Part shown: one piece after another, positions 25,233 through 33,967 of the stretch
Position numbering within the stretch: position 1 is the first letter of the stretch
How the letters are laid out: each line of letters begins with the position of its first letter
Origin: Leptolinea sp964424035
GTDB lineage: Bacteria; Chloroflexota; Anaerolineae; Anaerolineales; Anaerolineaceae
Direction: 5' to 3'
Assembly (NCBI GenBank): GCA_964424035.1
Contig: CAYRHB010000012.1
Location: 1 to 45,823 of the forward strand
DNA: 45,823 nucleotides
The notes under the pieces: generated by a model
Told to the model about the DNA's origin: nothing
Seen by the model: only the letters and a program-made list of their open reading frames with translations
Database searches by the model: none
Program-made: the position numbers and the translations under genes

Positions 25233-27364
25233 TGTGCAGCGTTCTCCTTCTTATTACTGCCGGATTTTTGACTGGATACCTGGAATAGGTCCTGGACATC
25301 AACGATCAAGATTACCGAACCATCTCCCAGAATGGCTGCGCTGGCTATTCCAACCACTTCACCAACTATGGAGCCCAATGATTTGACGACTACTTCTTCC
25401 TGCCCCAGCAGCCTGTCAACGGCAAGTCCCATTTGCTGTTTTCCCATCCCTACCACCACAACATAACGGTAGCCCTGCTCCTTGCGCATGGATTGGAATC
25501 CAAAGGCTTCACCCATTTCCAAGAGCTGGAGCACTTTGTCCCGCAATCTGATGACCGGTTTGGAATTCACAGTTTGAATATCTTCAGTGGAAATACGCAG
25601 GGTCTCCAGAACAGTGACCAATGGTATCGCCAGGGTATTTTTACCAATCTGAACCAACAAGGTTGGAACAATCGCCAGTGTGAGAGGCAGGGTCACAGTA
25701 AAACGGGTTCCCGTACCTCTTTCGGTTTCAACCATTACTGTTCCATTCAAACGTTGGATATTATTGCGGACAATATCCAGACCAACACCCCGGCCGGACA
25801 CATCATTGACCACTTTTGCCGTGGAAAATCCTGATGAGAAGATCAAATTTATCGCTTCATCATCACTCAATGCGTTGGCATCCGCTTCTCCAATAACCCC
25901 CTTGCCTATGGCTACGTTTCTGATCTTTTGTGGATCTATACCTTTTCCGTCATCTTCAACCGTCAGGATGATCCGACCTTGCTCATGCCGGGCTGTGAGT
26001 TTGATCTGTGCCCTTTCCGGTTTTCCAGCTTTTACCCGTTCTTCGGCTGATTCAATCCCATGATCCACTGAATTGCGGATAAGATGGATCAACGGGTCAT
26101 TGATCTCTTCAATGACAGATCGATCAAGTTCTGTATTCTCGCCTTCAATGGTCAGGTCAATCTTCTTGTTCAATTTTGCGGATAGATCGCGAACCATGCG
26201 GGGAAATTTATTGAATGTATTCGAAACTGGAAGCATGCGGATTCCCATAACTTCCATCTGTAATTGATCGGTGATCCGACCGACATGTGTGATCGTATCA
26301 GACAAAACATCCAGTTGATTACTATTCCGAATGGATGATTCAAGCGTACTGCGAATCTGGTACAACCGGTTTCGATCAGTGATTAATTCACCGACAAGAT
26401 TCATCAAGTTATCGAGCCGCTCAACGCTTGTCCGAACCGTTTTTTCAACCACAACCGGTGTTGCCGCTTGCTTAGAAACAGTGTTTACTGTTGCCTCGAC
26501 TACAGCTGTGGGGTGACTTGCAACCTTTGGACTGGCTGCCGGTAAGGGCGCCGTAACTTCTGGTGCAGGTTTTACGGGTTCTGCAACTGTTAGTACGGGA
26601 ATACTACCCAGGGGCAAAATGTCAACTTTATCCAATTCTGAAAGTGTTTCAAATGCTTTCAGGATTTCAGTCTCATCTTTTGTCGTTCCCAGCTCTGCCA
26701 CCATAATTTGCACTGGTTTTGAGGCTTCAATTTCCTCCTGGGTTGGTGACATGTTTAAAATCTTCCCGAGACCCTGTAATTCCATCATCACTTGAAACGC
26801 ACGGGCAGCCGGGGCAATACTATTCTGAGAGATTTCCACCCGGATCGTATATCCGCCTTCTTTGCCACTTGTCTTACCCGTTGCGGTTTGCTTTGTGGCA
26901 GGTGAAGCAATAACGGCAGGAGATGGTTGTGCGGGTGTGGTTTGTGCGTCTTTGGGTGCAGTGCTGCTGCCGTCCATGACCAATGCAGAGAACCGGTCAG
27001 TCAGGGTGTCCACTTCCACATCGGATTCTGCCCGTGTGATCACTTCTTCCCTGAGGGTTCTTAATGCATCGGTAGCCACCAGGCAGAGATCAATCAGTGC
27101 AGTCGATATCTGTAATGTGTGTTTTCGAAGGCAGTCCAATGCGGTTTCCATGGAATGTGTCAGGTTGACCATTCGTTTGTGGCCAATCATGCCGGCAGTT
27201 CCTTTGAGGGTGTGAGCGGCCCGGAACAAAGCCTGCAGCAATTCCATATCCTCACCTTCACGCTCCAGACGAATTAAACCATCGTCCAAAACCTGCAATT
27301 GTTCATCTGTTTCAGCCATGAAAATGGGGAACTCGTCTTCAGCCAGATCAAAGTTTAATTCCAT
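25229..27364 (-). CDS. cheA: Chemotaxis sensor histidine kinase CheA
   Basis: A 711-residue CheA with the usual five-part layout: P1 Hpt domain with His51 in AAHTLKGTAGMIG; a Pro/Thr/Ala linker; a P2-like CheY/CheB-docking domain near 175-255; P3 dimerisation near 310-370; P4 ATPase with HLIRNSVDHGIE (N box), VEDDGKGID and GRGVGLDIV; and a P5 CheW-like domain to the end. It phosphorylates CheY and CheB on receptor signal. It is the first gene of the che operon, behind a 387-base gap. Confidence 0.98.
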   Translation of the reverse strand: MELNFDLAEDEFPIFMAETDEQLQVLDDGLIRLEREGEDMELLQALFRAAHTLKGTAGMIGHKRMVNLTHSMETALDCLRKHTLQISTALIDLCLVATDALRTLREEVITRAESDVEVDTLTDRFSALVMDGSSTAPKDAQTTPAQPSPAVIASPATKQTATGKTSGKEGGYTIRVEISQNSIAPAARAFQVMMELQGLGKILNMSPTQEEIEASKPVQIMVAELGTTKDETEILKAFETLSELDKVDILPLGSIPVLTVAEPVKPAPEVTAPLPAASPKVASHPTAVVEATVNTVSKQAATPVVVEKTVRTSVERLDNLMNLVGELITDRNRLYQIRSTLESSIRNSNQLDVLSDTITHVGRITDQLQMEVMGIRMLPVSNTFNKFPRMVRDLSAKLNKKIDLTIEGENTELDRSVIEEINDPLIHLIRNSVDHGIESAEERVKAGKPERAQIKLTARHEQGRIILTVEDDGKGIDPQKIRNVAIGKGVIGEADANALSDDEAINLIFSSGFSTAKVVNDVSGRGVGLDIVRNNIQRLNGTVMVETERGTGTRFTVTLPLTLAIVPTLLVQIGKNTLAIPLVTVLETLRISTEDIQTVNSKPVIRLRDKVLQLLEMGEAFGFQSMRKEQGYRYVVVVGMGKQQMGLAVDRLLGQEEVVVKSLGSIVGEVVGIASAAILGDGSVILIVDVQDLFQVSSQKSGSNKKENAAQ

Positions 27365-27751
27365 AGAGAAATCCTTGTTCCATGTTTAGTGGCCGGCAAA
27401 CCACCCGGGATTAAAATTCATTGGACAAAAAGTCCACAATTCAGATGTAAAAAAGTCCCTTCGCCTGTTATTACAAGAATACAACAAACTGGAACTCCAC
27501 AAAAGTAGTACCGGATATCAAATTTCTCGAATGAATCCATATACTATCCTACAGATTTCCGCACTGAACCTCTATAAACCCTTCATAAAAATTAAGGGAA
27601 TTAGGCATTAATCCATACATAAAACGGATTCACCCGGTATTTGATAGACCATACTTCGGTATGACTAAAACCCGATCAGAGATTCTGCCGGGTGTCACAC
27701 GATCTACCCCACCTAATGGTTTAGAGTCCCCCGAAGTTGATCTGGTTTAAT
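27365..27751 (-). promoter_or_regulatory. 387-base gene-free region between pilZ and cheA
   Basis: No ORF with a credible start was found here. It is AT-rich with several small hairpins: a CATAC/GTATG stem with loop TTCG at 27650-27663, nested within CACCCGG (27631-27637) and CCGGGTG (27688-27694); CCCTT/AAGGG at 27579-27598; and TGGAC/GTCCA at 27422-27436. It should contain the end of the flagellar unit and the che promoter, but I could not identify a convincing -10/-35 or sigma-28 site. Confidence 0.4.
27666..27693 (-). terminator. Candidate terminator after pilZ
   Basis: On the minus strand a two-part stem, ACCCG with CGGGT enclosing CAGA with TCTG and a 3-base loop, runs into TTTTAG. It is 58 bases after the pilZ stop. 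The T run is short, and the same bases can pair differently with the CACCCGG repeat nearby. Confidence 0.4.
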
Positions 27752-28084
27752 TCACGAGTTCTGCTGGATATAGCGCTGTTCTGACATGATTTTTTGATAT
27801 GGAAGATTTTTGAGAAAAATAACCACAGCTTCCCGATTAACTACACGCAACACATAGCCGGAAAATTCAAATTTGGAAAGGTCTTGAAAAATGACCACTC
27901 CCCTCACGCTCTGACCGGTATCCAGGCGGGTCGTGAAATCCTTGCGGAAACGGATACCTTTTTCAGAAATATCCATAACCGGAAAGGTGATCCCAAAAAT
28001 AACAATTTCAGGAGCCAATTCCGGTGGATAAAGCAACCGGTAGTATTGTCGTCGTTCAACAGCCGGTTTTCCAGGAAAAGCCAT
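27752..28084 (-). CDS. PilZ domain protein (c-di-GMP binding)
   Basis: A 110-residue single PilZ domain. The RxxxR motif is ERRQYYR (Arg12, Arg16) and the second motif is DISEKGIRF, matching D/NxSxxG, so c-di-GMP binding is likely. It lacks the YcgR N-terminal domain. As the last gene of the flagellar set it may tie flagellar assembly or rotation to c-di-GMP level, though small PilZ proteins also act in other ways. Confidence 0.85.
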   Translation of the reverse strand: MAFPGKPAVERRQYYRLLYPPELAPEIVIFGITFPVMDISEKGIRFRKDFTTRLDTGQSVRGVVIFQDLSKFEFSGYVLRVVNREAVVIFLKNLPYQKIMSEQRYIQQNS

Positions 28085-28091
28085 TTTTCGA

Positions 28092-28388
28092 TCAATCCTC
28101 TATGTTTTTTTTGCGAAGCCGATAAACCCAACCCAGTACTTCGGCAACCACAGCATACAATTCCGGTGGAATTTCTTCTTCGAGATCCACCAATGACAGC
28201 GCCTGTGCCAATACGGGATCTTCTTTAATGGGGATCTGATTGGCCTGGGCTATCTGTAAGATTTTATCAGCAATTTCACCCCTTCCGGACGCAATTACAC
28301 GTGGAGCATCATCTTCATCCGGATTGTATTCCAGAGCGATGGCTGTTTTTATATTCTTTTTCTCAGGCGGTCTGGATGGCATATCCAT
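28092..28388 (-). CDS. FlhB cytoplasmic-domain-like protein (YlqH type)
   Basis: A 98-residue protein similar to the C-terminal cytoplasmic domain of the export gate protein FlhB, without its membrane part. Matching features are KTAIALEYNPDED in place of the first strand, ASGRGEIADKI, EDPVLAQALSLVDLEEEIPPE and AEVLGWVYRL. The autocleavage sequence NPTH of true FlhB is replaced by NPDE, so self-cleavage is not expected. It pairs with the FliK-like gene just upstream, as ylqG-ylqH do in Bacillus. Confidence 0.85.
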   Translation of the reverse strand: MDMPSRPPEKKNIKTAIALEYNPDEDDAPRVIASGRGEIADKILQIAQANQIPIKEDPVLAQALSLVDLEEEIPPELYAVVAEVLGWVYRLRKKNIED

Positions 28389-28389
28389 T

Positions 28390-29733
28390 CTATACCTCCA
28401 GGTTTATTCCATGTGAACCCGGGTAGGCTTCCGGTTCTTCCTGTGTCAACACAGGACCGATGGAAGCCACATCACAATGGGCCATTTTTAACTGAAGGCC
28501 AAGCTTTTCAAGCCGTTCTTCCAGATCCGGTAAATTAGCTACAGCCTGTTCCTTCAAATCTTCTGATGAAACTGAAAGCCACGCCCCCACTCGTTTACCG
28601 ATCACTGAAAGATCTGCTGTAACATATTCGCCATTCTGTAAATCGACGGTTAAAACAAGGCGCGTATTTTCAGGATCGATCCGTTTGATCTTACCTTTTG
28701 TCCTATATGCGATACGCAGGCTGGCGGGATAGAAAACCTCCTGATTCTGCTGCCCCTGTACGTGAGCCGCAACAGGCAGGTTGACCAGCAGCCAGGGTGG
28801 ATTCCCGTTTTCCACCGGCCTGGCTGTATTGAGAAATTGCATCTGCCGGACACCCTCAATAAACTGGTCGATCGACCGGGCTGCACCCCGGTATCCCTCA
28901 GTTTCCAGGGCTTTTCGCAGTTGAACAAGCGACATCCACCCCTCATTCTTTTGAACACTATTTTCGGATAAATTCTTTACAAGCTCCGCTTCCAGTGATT
29001 TCCCCCACACAGAGACTGCCTGTTTCAAATCATTGAGCAAATTTGGCAGATCTTTTGACCAATCAATGGTGGCAGATTGCAATAACTTGATTGCCTGTTC
29101 AGCGAGCTGTTTTATCTCGGGACCCGCCTGTCCTGCGACCATACCGGAAAGTTGGCTTTGAAGCCGGCTCACGCTTTCAGCCAGGGTTGGCAGGGTTTGC
29201 AGAGCCAATGACAGACAGTTCTCTGTTAAAGGCATCCCCCCCGCTTTCAGCGCGGCCGCCATATTTGCTTCGGTTTGTCCCCAGTTGGCAATCCCGTTTA
29301 GAGCCTGGGATAATTCATCCACCATTTGCTGTGTGACGGGAAGGCCGTGTGTCAACAGGGCCTTCCCGAGCATCACATTTTGATCTGAAATTTCAATGTC
29401 ATTCAGAACCAGCAGATTTTGCGCCAGGGCAGCCATCGTGGATGCCGGCTGTTGTACCAGGGCGGTTTCAGCGGATGGCGCCATCGCCAGTTGCAGGACT
29501 CCATCGATGGAGCCTTTGACAATGAACTGTGCCAGCCGGCGTCCTTCCAGCATGGCTGATTGATCATTGGTTTGCAGCCGACCGACAACGCGAACGCCCT
29601 GAACAACCATATCAATCTGTTCACCGTTCACACTGAGGATCTCAGCTGTCACCTTCTGGTTGAGATGCAGTTGAAGCGGTTGATCGATCGGACGGGCACC
29701 CGGTTGGACCGGCTGCAAACCCTGGATTACCAT
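28390..29733 (-). CDS. FliK-like flagellar protein (YlqG type)
   Basis: A 447-residue protein with a beta-rich N-terminal part (residues 20-90), a long helical Ala/Leu/Gln-rich middle and a C-terminal domain (about 340-435) resembling the FliK hook-length C-terminal domain: a region on LRIAYRTKGKIKRID, then VTADLSVIGKRVGAW and a helix ANLPDLEERLEKLGLQL. It is the second FliK-type gene here, adjacent to the FlhB-tail gene. It may help in hook-length sensing or substrate switching; direct evidence is lacking. Confidence 0.65.
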   Translation of the reverse strand: MVIQGLQPVQPGARPIDQPLQLHLNQKVTAEILSVNGEQIDMVVQGVRVVGRLQTNDQSAMLEGRRLAQFIVKGSIDGVLQLAMAPSAETALVQQPASTMAALAQNLLVLNDIEISDQNVMLGKALLTHGLPVTQQMVDELSQALNGIANWGQTEANMAAALKAGGMPLTENCLSLALQTLPTLAESVSRLQSQLSGMVAGQAGPEIKQLAEQAIKLLQSATIDWSKDLPNLLNDLKQAVSVWGKSLEAELVKNLSENSVQKNEGWMSLVQLRKALETEGYRGAARSIDQFIEGVRQMQFLNTARPVENGNPPWLLVNLPVAAHVQGQQNQEVFYPASLRIAYRTKGKIKRIDPENTRLVLTVDLQNGEYVTADLSVIGKRVGAWLSVSSEDLKEQAVANLPDLEERLEKLGLQLKMAHCDVASIGPVLTQEEPEAYPGSHGINLEV

Positions 29734-29770
29734 TTCAGGTCACCCTGCCTTCCAGAAATTCAAAGAAACC

Positions 29771-31363
29771 TTACCGTCCCAGGTTTACCAGTTCCTGCAG
29801 GATCTCGTCAGAGGCATTGATGATGCGGGACGAAGCCTGGAAACCACGCTGGGCCAGGATCATATTGGAGAACTCACGGCTCATATCAACATTGGAACCT
29901 TCCACGTACCCTGAAGCAATGGTTCCACGTCCGCCGGAGGCGGGAGCACCAACCCGGGGTTCGCCGGAGTTCAGGCTGGCAACATAGTTGTTACCACCCT
30001 GGCGGAGTAGACCGGCCGGGTTGACAAACATGGCCAGAGCCAGCTGCCCGATCAGACGTTGATCCCCATTCGAGTAGGTTCCATAAATCTCACCCGTACT
30101 GGCTGAAACGGTGAAACCCATCAGAGAGCCGGCTGCCAGGCCATCCTGGCTTCCCAGTGCTGCGCTGCTGGCTGTAGCCAGCATGGTCATGCCGGAGAGG
30201 TCCAGCGTTACCATGGTAGGTGAAAGCGCGCCGGGTGAACCGGGAACGCTCAACATACCGGATGAGCTGACGAATTGACCGCTGGTATCAAAGGTGATGG
30301 TACCGTTGGTAACCGGATTTCCCGCAACGTCCACGATGGTCGCGCCGGATGTGTCTGTGGGGGAAAGATTGAAAGTCCATACATTGGGATCGGTTGTACG
30401 CGTGTAGCGGATGGCAGCAGAGGTTAGCACACCCAGTTCGTCATACACACCGATGGTCACATCATAGTACCCGGCTGCTGTTCCGTTTTGATCACCAAGA
30501 ACTATATCATTCGCGGTAGCAAGTGGCTGGGTCAGATTAGTCATATTCAAGACGACCGGTGTCGTTCCAACTGTGATCGTGGAGCTACCGGACACGTAAT
30601 CTCCCAGAGCGTCAAATACGACTGTTCCCGAACCGGATGCGTTTGGTGACGTAACCGTGTAGTCCCAGTCTGTGGCTGAAGCTTTGGTGTACTGTAACGT
30701 TACTGTTTGAGAGGCACCTGTGCTGTCTTGAACAACAAAACTGGTAGAGTAGGTTGTACCAACAGCGGCGCTTCCATTCAATGTACCGGAAAGTATGGCG
30801 TTGGAAGTAGTCACCGGGATCTGGGTATCAGCATTCAGGTTACCCAGAATGTAGGCGCTGGTGGTTGAGCGGGCTACCGTTGAGTCAATGGGCAGTTGAA
30901 TGGCATCCAGTGGTGAACCGGTATTAATCGTTCCCAGCGCATCCGCCATCCATCCCTGGATACGGTCGCCGGAGGACGAGTGGACCAGGTATCCCTGGGC
31001 ATCAATAGCCAGTGATCCATCACGGGAATACAGGTTGGTCACACCATTGTTGTAGATGAAGAAACCATCACCCGAGATGGCCATATCCAGGTCATTGCCG
31101 GTGGACGTCAGGGCACCCTGTGAAAAACTCTTGCCCACTGTAGCCAGGTTGGTGCCAAGACCGACCTGCATGGGATTGGTACCACCCAGATCAGTGGATG
31201 GTGCGCTACCGACCGAGACATTCTGCGCGAACTGGTCTTTAAAGCGCACAAAGCTGCTTTTGTATCCGGGTGTGTTTACATTTGAAAGATTATCTGCCAC
31301 AACATCCAGGTACTGTTGATTCAAGTACATGGAATTGATGGCGGTGAACATTGAACGTATCAT
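29771..31363 (-). CDS. flgE: Flagellar hook protein FlgE
   Basis: A 530-residue hook subunit. The N-terminal rod/hook motif is VVADNLSNVNTPGYKSSFVR, followed by DLDMAISGDGFFI, and the C-terminus has GYVEGSNVDMSREFSNMILA and RGFQASSRII, the conserved coiled ends. The middle is a Ser/Thr/Gly-rich set of beta domains exposed on the hook. It is longer than E. coli FlgE (402 residues). Its ATG has a GGAGG site, and a strong hairpin lies 22 bases upstream. Confidence 0.96.
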   Translation of the reverse strand: MIRSMFTAINSMYLNQQYLDVVADNLSNVNTPGYKSSFVRFKDQFAQNVSVGSAPSTDLGGTNPMQVGLGTNLATVGKSFSQGALTSTGNDLDMAISGDGFFIYNNGVTNLYSRDGSLAIDAQGYLVHSSSGDRIQGWMADALGTINTGSPLDAIQLPIDSTVARSTTSAYILGNLNADTQIPVTTSNAILSGTLNGSAAVGTTYSTSFVVQDSTGASQTVTLQYTKASATDWDYTVTSPNASGSGTVVFDALGDYVSGSSTITVGTTPVVLNMTNLTQPLATANDIVLGDQNGTAAGYYDVTIGVYDELGVLTSAAIRYTRTTDPNVWTFNLSPTDTSGATIVDVAGNPVTNGTITFDTSGQFVSSSGMLSVPGSPGALSPTMVTLDLSGMTMLATASSAALGSQDGLAAGSLMGFTVSASTGEIYGTYSNGDQRLIGQLALAMFVNPAGLLRQGGNNYVASLNSGEPRVGAPASGGRGTIASGYVEGSNVDMSREFSNMILAQRGFQASSRIINASDEILQELVNLGR

Positions 31364-31385
31364 TTTACCCTCCGAGTATTTCTTG

Positions 31386-31416
31386 CACAGGCTTCCTCCA
31401 AGAGGGCCGGCCTGTG
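31386..31416 (-). other. Leader hairpin ahead of flgE
   Basis: CACAGGC (31386-31392) pairs with GCCTGTG (31410-31416), with an inner CCTC/GAGG helix. There is no T run after it on the minus strand, and it ends 22 bases before the flgE ATG. An mRNA-stabilising or processing role is more likely than termination. Confidence 0.55.
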
Positions 31417-31426
31417 AATACCAGTG

Positions 31427-31834
31427 TTATTGATTATCGGCCGTTTTTGTTGAACCTTCGGCCTTGTTGGCGATTACAACGCTGTCGATCTGGGTAAAAA
31501 CTCCTTCTCCGCGTTGTTTCGCATCCATGGTGGTCACAACCACCCGATCCTTGACATTCACGATAAACGCCAGGTCATCCATCAGAATGAGAGATTCCTT
31601 GCCGCCTCGAGCTTTGGCTTTATCCACAGCTTCGTTTAACCGTTGAATGCCGTCTTCAGGAAGACTGATCGCACGGTCATCCAGTCGTTTCTGGGCATGG
31701 TTGGAAAACTTGAGACCTTCCACCTGTGCCAGTGTGTCGGCAAAGCTGGTGCCTGGCGACGCACGATTGGTGACCTGACTGCCGGATTGGGTCGTCTGTG
31801 ATTGGACTGCATTAACCCGAATCGGATCTGTCAT
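31427..31834 (-). CDS. Flagellar operon protein, TIGR02530 family
   Basis: A 135-residue member of the small conserved family found between flgD and flgE in Gram-positive-type flagellar operons. Characteristic segments are LKFSNHAQKRLDDRAI, RLNEAVDKAKARGGKESL and LAFIVNVKDRVVVTTMD. The N-terminal 30 residues are Gln/Ser-rich and probably flexible. Its molecular role is unknown; its fixed position next to the hook genes points to hook assembly. Confidence 0.85.
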   Translation of the reverse strand: MTDPIRVNAVQSQTTQSGSQVTNRASPGTSFADTLAQVEGLKFSNHAQKRLDDRAISLPEDGIQRLNEAVDKAKARGGKESLILMDDLAFIVNVKDRVVVTTMDAKQRGEGVFTQIDSVVIANKAEGSTKTADNQ

Positions 31835-31843
31835 CCTTTACTC

Positions 31844-32278
31844 CTACTCTTCCTCAACTCCCACGCTGATCAAGTCATCGAGAGCCACGCTATTTCCGCC
31901 GACAGTGACGTAAACAGTTGAATTGCTCATGAAAACACCACTGACTGTTCCTGTGATGGCTTCACTATCATCATTCAAATAGGTGACCTGTTTATCGATC
32001 AACGACGTCGCGGAAACGAACTGATTGGTCTGCGTCATGGATGTCAGCGCCTTGCTGATCTTCTGCAATTCTGTCAGACTGTTCAATTGGACCATCTGAT
32101 TGACCATCTCAGTATCATCCATGGGATCCAGCGGATTCTGGTTTGTCAATTGGGCCAGAAGAAGGCTCATGAACTGCTCGCTGACTTCGGCTGATGATGA
32201 CGAAGACGATGAGCTGGTCGTTGATGATGTCCCGCTGGATGAATCTACATATGTCCTGTAATTCTCTGTTGAGATCAT
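31844..32278 (-). CDS. flgD: Flagellar hook assembly scaffold FlgD
   Basis: A 144-residue hook cap protein. A Ser-rich N-terminus (about residues 12-30) precedes the signature FMSLLLAQLTNQNPLDPMDD and MVQLNSLTELQKI. The C-terminal 60 residues form one small beta domain only. E. coli FlgD has 231 residues, whereas short forms such as this are normal in Bacillus-like bacteria. FlgD sits at the growing hook tip and is shed when the hook is complete. Confidence 0.93.
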   Translation of the reverse strand: MISTENYRTYVDSSSGTSSTTSSSSSSSSAEVSEQFMSLLLAQLTNQNPLDPMDDTEMVNQMVQLNSLTELQKISKALTSMTQTNQFVSATSLIDKQVTYLNDDSEAITGTVSGVFMSNSTVYVTVGGNSVALDDLISVGVEEE

Positions 32279-32287
32279 ACGATTCTC

Positions 32288-33547
32288 CTATATCCGGTAA
32301 TCCAGACTCGATGAGGAAACTTTCAAAGTCTGCGTGGCAGGCGTTTCAGAGTCCTGATTGAATTCCGGAATGGTTACCTGGATTACGTTACTTTGAGATT
32401 GCGACTGTGACGGGTTTGCGAATTGACCCTGTGCGCCCTGGCTGTTAACCGACATGCCACTGATCGATACACCGGCATCAGCCAGTTGTTGCTGCAATTG
32501 ATCAAGATGGGTCTCCAACAATTTTGCCGTGGCCGGAACCTCGGCAGTCATGATCACTTTCATACCGCTGCTGTTGGATACCAATTTCAAGTCGATTTTT
32601 CCAAGGTTCTCAGGGTGGATCTGGATCCGCATGGATTGCCCGTTCTCCCTTGCCAGTTGCGCAACTTCAGTACTGACTTTCTGGATGATGGGCAAAGCCT
32701 CTTTTTGCACAAGGTTTTCAGACCGTGTGGAGGTCATGGCATATATTCCGGTTGCCTTATTGGCGGGCTCCAATTCAACCATATCTTCCGGTTGAACATT
32801 GAGATCCACAACTTTTACAGCCGGTTCTTGCGTATCCAGTATTTTTACTTCTGGCGCATCTACAACCTGCGGTGCATTAGTGTTGACAGTTTTCTGGACT
32901 TCTACTTCAGGGTTCACAACCTGGTTTTCTAGGTTTTGTGAAGCTGTATCAACAAGTTTTTGAAAATTTGCCGCTTCCACTTTGGGTTGTTGCATGGCCT
33001 GCTTCAGCTCGTCCGGCAACGGCTGGGGTTCTGTTTCAGGAAGCTGAATGACCGGAGATTGTTGTTCCTGCATAACGGGAACGGCAGCAGCCGGCAGGGA
33101 TGTTTCCATGGTGCCGTCTTTGATATTCCCGGCTTCCGCCTGCTGGATTGGAGCCGCGGCAGCGGCAATTTGAGCCGCCACAGCTGAGGCAATGACTTCC
33201 TGTATGCTTTCTTCAACAACCTCGGGTTGGGGTTCCGGATCTGTTGGTGCTTGATCCGTCTTCTTTGCTTCCACTGGTTTTTCGTTGATCTTTTTCTCGT
33301 TCGTCGGTTTTTCACTAACCGGCTTATGGTCCACCGGTTTTTCCTGTTCAGCCGGGCTTCCATGGTCGGTTTTATTCACCGATGATTTGGACCTGGTAGA
33401 AAAGTCTGACCTCGTTGGACGGTCCGATGTTTTTACCGCCTCAAGAAATTGATCAAACGAATTATCCGCATTCCCCATTGAAATTTTGGGGGCTGCGGTG
33501 GGCTCTGGCGCTGCACGCGCCAACGATTGCACATCTGCACATATCAT
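32288..33547 (-). CDS. fliK: Flagellar hook-length control protein FliK
   Basis: A 419-residue FliK. The first 280 residues are a Pro/Glu/Lys/Gln-rich, probably extended ruler segment with repeated KPV/EKP units. The C-terminal domain (about 290-375) carries the family signature IQIHPENLGKIDLKLV and a helix ETHLDQLQQQLADAGVSI, ending in a Gln/Ser-rich tail. FliK measures the hook and switches the export gate to filament substrates. It lies between flgB and flgD. Confidence 0.92.
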   Translation of the reverse strand: MICADVQSLARAAPEPTAAPKISMGNADNSFDQFLEAVKTSDRPTRSDFSTRSKSSVNKTDHGSPAEQEKPVDHKPVSEKPTNEKKINEKPVEAKKTDQAPTDPEPQPEVVEESIQEVIASAVAAQIAAAAAPIQQAEAGNIKDGTMETSLPAAAVPVMQEQQSPVIQLPETEPQPLPDELKQAMQQPKVEAANFQKLVDTASQNLENQVVNPEVEVQKTVNTNAPQVVDAPEVKILDTQEPAVKVVDLNVQPEDMVELEPANKATGIYAMTSTRSENLVQKEALPIIQKVSTEVAQLARENGQSMRIQIHPENLGKIDLKLVSNSSGMKVIMTAEVPATAKLLETHLDQLQQQLADAGVSISGMSVNSQGAQGQFANPSQSQSQSNVIQVTIPEFNQDSETPATQTLKVSSSSLDYRI

Positions 33548-33551
33548 AGGC

Positions 33552-33953
33552 TCACCTCGCTATTTCCTTTAGTAGACTGAGTTTTTTCGAAACGGCCGTG
33601 GAGAGTGCGCTGTACCGGATGCCGGTCTCGGTCATTTCCACTAACTCCTGGTCGATATCGACATTATTTCCATCCGCCCGGTCTGTACCCCCTGAGCGGA
33701 GTTTGGCTGTGAAAGGCGCGGACGCATCGCCATCTGAAAGCTGATGGTCGGTATGAGTAAGCGTCATGCTCAACCTGGGTGTGGAACTCAATGATCTTAG
33801 CAATTCACCCTCAAAATTAAGCTCAAGCGCCTTATATCCCGGCGTATCCACATTGGCCACGTTCTGGCTGATCACATTGCGCCGGTACGACAATCCATCC
33901 ATAGCCCTGCTGGCTATGTTCATGGCAGAATCGCCCAAAACTGGATCTGTCAT
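33552..33953 (-). CDS. flgB: Flagellar basal-body rod protein FlgB
   Basis: A 133-residue proximal rod protein. The rod-family motif NVISQNVANVDTPGYKALEL occurs near residues 27-46 and NNVDIDQELVEMTETGIRYS near the C-terminus. FlgB together with FliE and FlgC starts the rod on the MS ring. Usually flgB sits directly before flgC-fliE; here it is about 6.4 kb away, behind the export-ATPase genes and a transglycosylase. Confidence 0.93.
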   Translation of the reverse strand: MTDPVLGDSAMNIASRAMDGLSYRRNVISQNVANVDTPGYKALELNFEGELLRSLSSTPRLSMTLTHTDHQLSDGDASAPFTAKLRSGGTDRADGNNVDIDQELVEMTETGIRYSALSTAVSKKLSLLKEIAR

Positions 33954-33967
33954 ACTAAACTTCCTTT

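Noticed and set aside
27395..27402. GGCAAACC, a piece of the c-di-GMP-I riboswitch core, close to a PilZ gene
   Set aside because: It is on the strand opposite to the genes and the rest of the riboswitch core and its second helix are absent.
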